64,000 bases of DNA from the NCBI RefSeq assembly GCF_032118995.1, contig NC_092659.1, positions 9,279,177-9,343,176 of the forward strand. Direction: 5' to 3'. The notes under the pieces are model-generated. The model had not been told where the DNA came from. It saw only the letters and a program-made list of their open reading frames with translations, and searched no databases. Both the position numbers and the translations under genes were made by a program. This DNA is from Asterias amurensis (lineage: Eukaryota; Echinodermata; Asteroidea; Forcipulatida; Asteriidae). This document shows, in pieces, positions 56,167 through 64,000 of the stretch; positions within the stretch are counted from its first letter, which is position 1; every line of letters starts with the position of its first letter.

Positions 56167-56350
56167 ATTTATGAATGGGAATAAATCAGTAGTGACTCAC
56201 TCTTAAACGTCCGTTTAAAACCTTGCAAGGTCGTTGCCGTGCGCTAAAGGCCCTCGCCATCGGCTCGGGCCTTTATCACACTGCAACTCGACCCTGCCGG
56301 CTTTAAACGGTCGTGTAAGAACTCGTCGCTACCCTTTTATTCCCTTATTT
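56167..56350. mobile_element. Foldback element, GGGAAT-ended family
   Basis: ATTTATGAATGGGAATAAAT at the left, TTTTATTCCCTTATTT at the right; arms with CTTAAACGTCCGTTTAAA; tip CCCTCGCCATCGGCTCGGGC. Same element as 24,431-24,606 in reverse. Confidence 0.8.
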
Positions 56351-56680
56351 ACAAATATGTCGTAAAATCATCTACTTTCTTAACTGTTTTCTCAAACATA
56401 AAATTTGGTTGCAGTGACCCCTCATTATGTTGCTTACGATATAAAGCAAATATGAATCAGATAAAGGTCCAGTGAAATTAACAACCAACATGAACAATGA
56501 AAACATTACACACAAAAAAGCCGGCATCTGGCACCAAGTTGTTCACGGATTAAAGTTATTTTTTACCACAGTACCTGCACTGTTTTCCCCACTTTTTCTT
56601 ATCTTTTATAGTGGATAAAAGGCAGAACAAAGAAAATTTAAAATAGAACAGAGGCAAAACGTTTAAAAAATAGAACAGAA
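56351..56680. other. Intergenic, nothing recognised
   Basis: A-rich sequence with no gene. Confidence 0.4.
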
Positions 56681-56762
56681 GCAAGACTCAGCATAAGGCA
56701 CCCATCCATAAGGGCACCCTCTCGCTGCAAAGACACCCTTTGTTACCATAATGATAACGGAT
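56681..56762 (-). pseudogene. Fragment of a C-type lectin gene
   Basis: About 80 bp match the start of the lectin at 53,908-54,474: the minus strand reads ..MVTKGVFAARGCPYGWVP... The rest of the domain is absent. A truncated duplicate. Confidence 0.7.
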
Positions 56763-56864
56763 AGAGTTAAACTGTCATTGAAGTCATCATCAGACACAAT
56801 GAGCACTTTAATATATTAGAGACTGGAAGATTTCTAGACGGTATTTTGCAAGTTGATGGATCTT

Positions 56865-57560
56865 TGAGGTGATGCTGTGCATGCAAAAATCTGCAGTGAG
56901 TCTTACAAATTTTGTGACGAGGTATCAAATAGTCTTTTTTTCTGTAGCGCTGCATTTAAAATTGCAGATCAAGAAGTGATTGCATTTGATGCAGTGATGT
57001 GGAAAAGAGGAATATTTTGTCCATTTAGCCGTTGCTGGGATACGCTAAACACTTGTTGTTATAATTGTTATCATTTCGTCAAGCCATGATGATAACAGAC
57101 AGTGGGATTAAATAACAAGTTGTTACAAAATTACGGCATTAACTCGGGGAGATGATCTTGTGTTGAAAATTTGTGACGCACTATTGACCAGTCTTTTACC
57201 GCGGCATTGCATATTGTGGTCCAAAGAAGTGATTGCATTGTATGCAATTATAAGTCAATAATTTTAAATTACGAAAAGAGAAACGACTTGTTAATTTGGT
57301 CGTTCCTGGTATACGTTTAAAACTTGTTATTGTTATCTTTTTCAGCCATGAAGATTTCAGACAGTAACACCAAATGCAATATTATTACCAAATTACGGCA
57401 ATAACTCGATCGACAGATGAACTTGTGTTGCAAATTTGTGACGCACAATAATATTGATTAGTCTTATACCGCGGCATTGCATGTTATATGGTCCAAAGAA
57501 GTTATTGCATTTTTTAAGCGAAAGAGAAATGATTGGTTAATTTTGTCGTTACATTCGGAG
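56865..57560. repeat. Three degenerate tandem units of about 270 bp
   Basis: Landmarks recur in order three times: GATG(A)CTTGTGTTG, AATTTGTGACG, CGGCATTGCAT, AAAGAAGTGATTGCATT and TTGGTCGTT. Units start near 56,870, 57,151 and 57,415; the last is incomplete. Confidence 0.65.
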
Positions 57561-57809
57561 GCTCGTGAATAACTCTAGAGACTGGCCTCCAGCCGCCGTG
57601 TATCTTCACCTTTCACCTACATTTAATTCACATGAACGTAGTCAAATTCTACACCAACATCACACGCAAGTACATGCATATGCAAAAAAAGCTTTCCATA
57701 ATTTGTGCTTTGATTGGTACGAGGTGATTGCACCAACATCCTCCTAACTAATCAAAACACAGCTATGGAAAGCTCATGTCACTGCACCTTTATCCAATGA
57801 TATCATTGT

Positions 57810-58046
57810 GGGTGCGTTCGTTTAGCTTTCCTGGGTCGACCCGGTCTGCCCCGGGTACGTCCGAATAGCTTTGACGGGGCTCACCCGGGTCAGCCCCCAG
57901 TGCCCTGCTTGTGGTCACTTGGGGCTGACCTGAGGTACATGCCGTCACCACGAGAGGGCGAGTGTGATCGTTCGATTAGCTCTTGTCAGGGGCTCACACG
58001 ATTGAGCACTGCGGGGTCGACCCAGGGAAGCTAATCGAACGCACCC
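57810..58046. mobile_element. Foldback of the GGGTCGACCC family, longer form
   Basis: Ends GGGTGCGTTCGTTTAGCTTT and AGCTAATCGAACGCACCC with CCTGGGTCGACCC / GGGTCGACCCAGG inside, plus a second internal pair (CACTTGGGGCTGACC / GGGTCAGCCCC). Related to 15,083-15,232. Confidence 0.8.
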
Positions 58047-60307
58047 ATAATACAAGATAATCACTGAATCTGACCTGTCTTTTTCAGTGTTGGAGGTCTC
58101 GAGACCGGTTCCCCTCGACACGTCTTCCCTTTGGTCTCGACTTTCTTGGTGTTGGTCTCCCCCTTGGACATGCTGATCTTGGTCTTTGTCTTGGTCTCCT
58201 CTTTGGACATGCTGATCTTGGTCTTTGTCTTGGTCTCGGGTGTAACGGTCTTGAACACAACACTGCTCTTTCCTGTAGTGTTTATTTTGTACAAGTTTGC
58301 ATAGTTCAATAAACAGCGCCACCGACCGACAGATGGAGGCGGGTTTTTGTTTTTTTCGTTCTGAGGACGACTAATAATGAATTTCGTGGGAAACATAAAC
58401 GAACATGTAGGTAAGTATTGGGGTGCGTTCTGAGAAAATTCGTTAGTTTTAGAGAGATGAACATAGAGGATAATTATTCTGTTGCAGTAGTCTGGTTCCC
58501 TCACGAGCCTTCAGAAAACTAAGCATTGTAATGCCAGCTAGTAATTATCGGTTTGAAGAACTAGACTATTTCTAATTTGACAGGCGAAAATCGTAAACAA
58601 TATATAAGTTAATACTTTTCTTGACAGCAAAAGCATACAGGTGCCATGAAATCACATGATGCAAGCTTGGGACTTCTATTAACTATAAATTATCTTTGTA
58701 ACATTCCGCTAGACAAGTTTTGTTTGCAAACAATGTAGGCCTAATGTTTCACATAATTTCATGCATTATAACGCTACCCTTTGATATTCATAAACATGTT
58801 TTATTAATAGTTCATTTTCGTGTCTTTTCTGTACATAAAGTGATATTATAATTATATTTTATTATTCGTTTTATTACTTGTTTTACAACCAGATGTGGGG
58901 GGCAGGTCTACGGATCACAGTAATTACTATGTTTTTTATTATCCTAGCTCCTCTGAAAGCACTGGCCTTTATCGTTGAAATGGCATAATAAAATACAATT
59001 ATACTGTACTACTACTACTAATAATAATAATAATAACAGGAACACACTGTAAGTAAGCGTATTCCTAACCACCTTTCCCTGAAAAAAAGGGAGCATAATA
59101 TAATTCTGCCCAGTATAATTATTTTGGTGCATTTAGAAAACTGAGCGAATTTGTGGACAGCTGAATGGTAAATCTCATGTTCGGAAAGTAAACTATACCT
59201 TTATTGTCAGACGAAATTCATTAAAACATGATGTTAATCATGGGGCTGCTCAAGAATACAATTTTGCTTTTAAGCAAACAAATCGTTGATTAGTCAAATT
59301 AGACTACCGGCCAACACTCCACTCAATTGTTATGCTAAGTAAACACGAGCTAAACACTGCAGTCACAAGCAATAATATGGCATTAAATTTTTGCCAGTGT
59401 GTAAATAAGCAAGCTATTTTCGTGCTTAAGCATTTTTTTTTTTTTGCTTAACCAGCTCGATGAAATTAGGCACAGGGCCCTATATCACATGGCTCTATTT
59501 GCCGCTGCATTCTGCCCTTACGATCACCATTCTCTGCTCTCCGGGCCGTTGCCGATATTCTGCACTAGCTGTGTCAACAAGCGCTTTGTCCGGGCCAGCT
59601 AGTGCAGAGGTTCTGCAATTGAAATGACTTTATAAAACACTACTCTAAAGTGGAGGGATTTAAAAGTTAAATCCAACGGTTTGCAGTTTATTGTAAGGTC
59701 CAACCTACTTGAAGATTTAAAATAAGCCTAAAGCATTTAAAATTCAAATCTAAAAAGATTTAGTTTTAAATCTAAAAATAGATTGGTCCCTAATTACAAT
59801 CATGTGAATTCACTTTTAAATACCTCCCATTTATGTGGTGTACGCACGTGGGCAAGCCAAAACTCCCAGCCTGCTAACCCGTGAAGTACGCTTGAAGCCA
59901 ATAACTCCCCGTTTCCGTGAGCGCCAACTCTTTGCTTGGAATGGGCGCAACACAAATGAATAAACTATAATGATTTACATGCTTTCATAAATTTTGCCCT
60001 GAATACCAGCTTGTAGTATGTATAGTTGGATTTTCACCCTCTATTAACATTTGCAGTTGTTTCGTTTGCCAACAATGTACATACTTACACTATACCGGTT
60101 AGCATCAGTGATTTTGAAAGAACTGCGTTTATTCACACAACATATCACAGCTTTGTGCGTTTTCTTTTGTGGATTTCTTTTGGTAGTCACAGCTGAATTA
60201 ATAGTCTCCTGTAGGCCTAGTACCGTGTTGAAAGGCATACAAACTTCACTGTGAGAACCAAAGGCTGGGTCAAAACACTCATACAGTTAACTCACCGTAT
60301 ACCAATC
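58047..60307. other. Intergenic and presumed 5' region of the transporter gene
   Basis: A 39-bp unit with TTGGACATGCTGATCTTGG is repeated twice at 58,164-58,241. A (TAC/TAA)n run lies at about 59,007-59,037. No coding exon or obvious TATA promoter for the downstream gene is visible. Confidence 0.45.
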
Positions 60308-62201
60308 ATGGCCGACAAAGCTACGGAGCACGGGCAGGAGTTACACCTCCTGAAATCTTCTCGAACTCGTCTGTACCAAGGACAGGATGAGGACTGTATG
60401 AGAGACTTATCGGGAAAGGTAAGGGCAGGGACGAAAAATACTCATACAAACTGAGACAAAAGGGATTCCCTCTGCCAAATAAAGATCACCGCACATTAAA
60501 GGCACTGGGCACTATGATTGCTAATCACTCAAAATAATTGTTGGCATGAAAACTTACTTGGTGTACGAGCAATGGTACAGCTGTTGATATAAACAATGTG
60601 AGAAACGGCTCCCTCTGAACTAACGTAATTTTTCAGACAAATGTAATCCCACTCAAATACTAAAAGACTTCTGGCCTGAAGCCTTTTATTAGGCATAATT
60701 TGTGCAAATTATTATATTTTTGCACCTTCGATGACCAATTGAGTCCAAATTTTCACAGATTTGTTACTTTATGTATGTGGGATACACCAAGTGGTCTTTG
60801 ACAACACTTAAGAAACGTCTCAGTGTCTTTAAGTTATTGACGTTTTACTTGTTATTATGTTTTGGCAGGATGATGGGTTGAGTGTAATCCAGACGGTTTT
60901 CTCGCTGAGTGCAGGCACCTGTGGATATGGCTCAATGGTGACGTCAGTGCTAGTGGTCAGTACAGGTAAGACAACATAATGTTCAGATGATCATTCAATC
61001 AAGGGAACTCGGCAAACTCCCACAAGGGGATACAAACACCAAGCTGGCAACAGCCAATCTCTCTCATACAAACATTGGTTTAACGTCTATATGATTATAA
61101 ATTACACAAATTAAGAAATTGTGATTCAGTAACTAATCAACAATATTTATTTTAGTCATTTAGAAATCAGCGGTTAGCTGGGGGATTCGAACCCACAACC
61201 TTGTGATAGCAACAAACACTACCCCGAGATATATGATTTAAAAAACAAACAACAACTGAACCTCAAAATCCAGGTGATTGAACAAGCATTCTTTCCTGCT
61301 TATCTGAAGAAGAAAAAAGAATGAAACAATGTGATCATTTCTAAGAGAAGTTATGCCTGAAAGCACTCATGGTTGTGTAATCTAATCATGGAGTAAGTAG
61401 CAAAGGGTATGAAAAAGTCATTCTTTTGTTTTGTCAAGTATTCCGTGGACAGCTTGCGAAAATAATGAGACCTTGATAAAAATAGACATAACTCCTCTCA
61501 AGAATGATCAATTTATTTAATTGTTTTTCTTCTAATAAGCAGGAGAGTATGATTTTTAAATTTATATGCTTTACTGAACTTTTGAGTGTCATTTTGTTTG
61601 TTTTGAGAAAACATCACCAATCCCGGTCAACTTCTTTTTGGCTCACGCTGTATAGGTATCGGTAAAATATCTCTGGACATTTTAAGACTGTTTTTGTTTT
61701 TCACAGGATGGCTTGGGCTTGTCACTGGTGGTCTCGTTTATTCCGCTGCTGTTTTTACCATGGTGCTCCTAGCACGCTGCTGGAACATGGTTCGCGAGAA
61801 ATATCCAACAGAGCGTCATCCGTATGGGGCGATTAGCTCTGAGGCCCTTGGTAGCCGAGCAGGGTAATGTCAACCAGTTCTATGTTTTTTTTTTCTTTTT
61901 TCTTTTTTCTTTTTTATATCATTGTTCGAAGCTCCGTGCTGGAAATGTATTTTACACTTTCTAAAACTAGTGTTGTTTTAATTCAGTTATTTATTGTAAT
62001 TTTTATATCACGCAGAACTGTTGCGAATATTCTCCTGGTCTGTGTATGTTTCTTGTCCGGTTCAGCAGTACCTCTGGCCGGTTCCGAACTAATAATGCTC
62101 TTTGGTGTTCCGGTACTCCGGGGCTACTTCTGCTATTTTCCCGTTGCGATAGGCATCGTTGCCTGCCCGCTAACGTTTCTGAAGACACCCAAAGATATTT
62201 G
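60308..62201 (+). CDS. Amino-acid transporter of the AAAP family (SLC36/38-like), first four coding exons, partial
   Basis: Four exons with consensus splice sites: 60,308-60,418 (MADKATEHGQ..., phase 0), 60,869-60,965 (DDGLSVIQTVFSLSAGTCGYG...), 61,707-61,863 (GWLGLVTGGLVYSAAVFTMVLL...) and 62,016-62,201 (TVANILLVCVCFLSGS...LKTPKDIW). Phases agree across all three introns. The product has a short cytosolic N-terminus, then membrane segments; LSAGTCGYGSM occupies the place of the GAGILGLP-like motif of TM1 in AAAP carriers. About 146 residues are seen; the family usually has 400-500, so the rest lies beyond the window, past a donor GTGAGTG at 62,202. Substrate cannot be told from this part. 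The first intron holds a TTAA MITE. Confidence 0.8.
60496..60832 (+). mobile_element. 380-bp TTAA MITE, copy 9 (diverged), in intron 1 of the transporter
   Basis: TTAAAGGCACTGGGCACTATG to CTCAGTGTCTTTAA, with GAGAAACGGCTCCCTCTGAA inside. Middle shortened. Confidence 0.75.
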
Positions 62202-62929
62202 GTGAGTGAAATATTTGAATGTAATGCAATTTTTACTATTTTTTACTCTTCCACGATGTTCCGTCTGGGTTCTTTTACGTGTCGAAGAACAGAACAATAA
62301 TTACAGTCACAGGTTCAGTAGGTTGCTCAAGGACAAATATGGCACGACGGTGACTCGAACCCACACGCTGCTTACCAGAAAGACCATTTACTCTGCCTAA
62401 GAATTAAGTTAAAATTCCATTTTCTCACACTTTATAAGAGAATACGCAAGAGTAACATAATTCAAAGTTAGAGTGGCCGGGGCAAGTTCGTTTACCCGCC
62501 GAGTTTTTAACAACATAGACCAGTCCGCTGTCCGAAGAAATTCCCCTGTGTCTCGTGCACAAAATGAACCTTATGTCCTGTATCAATTAACACGTAAACC
62601 CCACCCGTGCAAATATTCACCTGTATGCCCCTAGAATGGTGAAACACAATCTCTAGACCATATGGAAGACTGTGTGATTGCTACAGTTAGTTTATTCCTC
62701 AGTGACTAGAAATATTGTCGTCACAATTTCATGATTTGTGTAATTCATAATCACAGACGTTAAACTAATGTTTGTATGGGAGCGATTGGCTGTTTGCCGA
62801 GTTCCCTTGATGGGAAAATCATTCAACAACAAACAACAAACAGTATTATGACTAGTATCTTAAGATCAGCATTGCCAGTTGTCAAATAATTGACTATTGT
62901 GCACTTGAGGGTTGAGAAATGTCTTGTTC
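62202..62929. other. Intron sequence of the transporter (presumed)
   Basis: No further exon that continues the frame is evident between 62,202 and the window end. Confidence 0.45.
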
Positions 62930-63190
62930 TTCTTCATCCATGATCAACATCCAACATACATCTTCAACTTCCCAATGGCCTACGCACGAATACCCGCTAT
63001 GGTGATAGCGCATTCACAGTGGCTGCAACAACTTGCTGGAACAAGCTTCCTCTTCCCATCCGTGACAAGCTTCCTCTTCCCATCCGTGACACATCCTCGA
63101 TCAACTCATTCAAGACTCAGCTAAAAACACATCTTTTCAGACAATGTTAAAGCGCTTTGAAACGCCTGGGGGAAGCGCTATACAAATGTA
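62930..63190 (+). mobile_element. 5'-truncated LINE, C-terminal end of the reverse-transcriptase ORF and 3' tail
   Basis: The plus strand reads ..LRTNTRYGDSAFTVAATTC then WNKLPLPIRD... and ends SFKTQLKTHLFRQC-stop at about 63,122. This is the usual C-terminus of CR1/L2/Jockey-type LINEs. KLPLPIRD is encoded twice in tandem because of a 24-bp duplication (63,046-63,093). The 3' tail AAGCGCTTTGAAACGCC...AGCGCTATACAAATGTAA is followed by an (ATT)n end. No full ORF. Confidence 0.8.
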
Positions 63191-63244
<54 letters not shown>

Positions 63245-64000
63245 TTATTATTATTATTATTATTATTATTGTTATTGTTATTGTTATTGTTATTGTTATT
63301 GTTATTGTTATTGTTATTGTTATTGTTATTGTTATTGTTATTGTTATTGTTATTGTTATTGTTATTGTTATTGTTATTGTTATTGTTATTGTTATTGTTA
63401 TTGTTATTGTTATTGTTATTGTTATTGTTATTGTTCTTGTTCTTGTTCTTGTTCTTGTTCTTGTTCTTGTTCTTGTTCTTGTTCTTGTTCTTGTTCTTGT
63501 TCTTGTTCTTGTTCTTGTTCTTGTTCTTGTTCTTGTTCTTGTTCTTGTTCTTGTTCTTGTTCTTGTTCTTGTTCTTGTTCTTGTTCTTGTTCTTGTTCTT
63601 GTTCTTGTTCTTGTTCTTGTTCTTGTTCTTGTTCTTGTTCTTGTTCTTGTTCTTGTTCTTGTTCTTGTTCTTGTTCTTGTTCTTGTTCTTGTTCTTGTTC
63701 TTGTTCTTGTTCTTGTTCTTGTTCTTGTTCTTGTTCTTGTTCTTGTTCTTGTTCTTGTTCTTGTTCTTGTTCTTGTTCTTGTTCTTGTTCTTGTTCTTGT
63801 TCTTGTTCTTGTTCTTGTTCTTGTTCTTGTTCTTGTTCTTGTTCTTGTTCTTGTTCTTGTTCTTGTTCTTGTTCTTGTTCTTGTTCTTGTTCTTGTTCTT
63901 GTTCTTGTTCTTGTTCTTGTTCTTGTTCTTGTTCTTGTTCTTGTTCTCGTTCTCGTTCTCGTTCTCGTTCTCGTTCTCGTTCTCGTTCTCGTTCTCGTTC
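63190..64000. repeat. Compound microsatellite: (ATT)n, (ATTGTT)28, (CTTGTT)85, (CTCGTT)n
   Basis: The (ATT)n tail of the LINE (63,190-63,267) changes to ATTGTT (63,268-63,435, 28 units), then CTTGTT (63,436-63,945, exactly 85 units without error), then CTCGTT (63,946 to the window edge). Each step is one base change that then takes over the array. Confidence 0.97.

Noticed and set aside
63268-64000. Telomere-like array at the window edge
   Set aside because: Units ATTGTT, CTTGTT and CTCGTT differ from the animal telomere repeat TTAGGG, and the array grows out of a LINE tail.

Overview
The window looks like animal nuclear DNA from an echinoderm, most likely a sea star or a close relative. This is inferred from AT-rich, intron-bearing genes, an expanded family of RING/B-box/NHL (TRIM-type) genes, C-type lectin genes, and dense palindromic MITEs of kinds I associate with echinoderm genomes. 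No species can be fixed from the sequence alone.

Layout. Five related TRIM units dominate positions 1-51,000. Three read leftwards: unit A is a truncated pseudogene at about 720-1,510, unit B has an intact coding exon at 12,117-14,048, and unit C at 25,167-27,104. Two read rightwards: unit D at 39,473-41,404 and unit E at 46,727-48,664. The two groups are head to head about a centre near 34 kb, where a C-type lectin/PAN gene lies (34,257-35,007). A second C-type lectin is at 53,908-54,474, with a fragment of a relative at 56,681-56,762. The first four coding exons of an amino-acid transporter (AAAP/SLC36-38 type) lie at 60,308-62,201, and the gene runs off the right edge. A LINE 3' end and a very long evolving microsatellite fill 62,930-64,000.

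How the TRIM units work. Each intact unit seems to have a short non-coding first exon behind a TATA promoter (TATAAATA about 30 bp upstream of the presumed start), a splice donor CAG|GTAGGA (GTACGT in E), an intron of 0.7-3.0 kb, and one coding exon whose acceptor TTTTACTTCAG sits 27 nt before the ATG of MAEAAPP. The promoter/exon-1 sequence is recognisable in all five units, including the pseudogene unit; unit E has lost the TATA box and start-site region. The proteins (643-645 aa) are RING, B-box 1, B-box 2, coiled coil and a six-bladed NHL propeller, without a filamin domain. They are probably E3 ubiquitin ligases, perhaps with an innate-immune role like other expanded TRIM sets; that role is inference.

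Mobile DNA fills the rest. There are three MULE-like MITEs with 9-bp target duplications, about ten copies of a 380-bp TTAA-flanked MITE, many foldback elements, a tRNA-derived SINE, two LINE fragments, and a 3.8-kb giant foldback element (18,253-22,074) whose arms are inverted arrays of a 125-bp tandem repeat. Because the TRIM units are paralogous, several insertions can be compared with an empty site in another unit.
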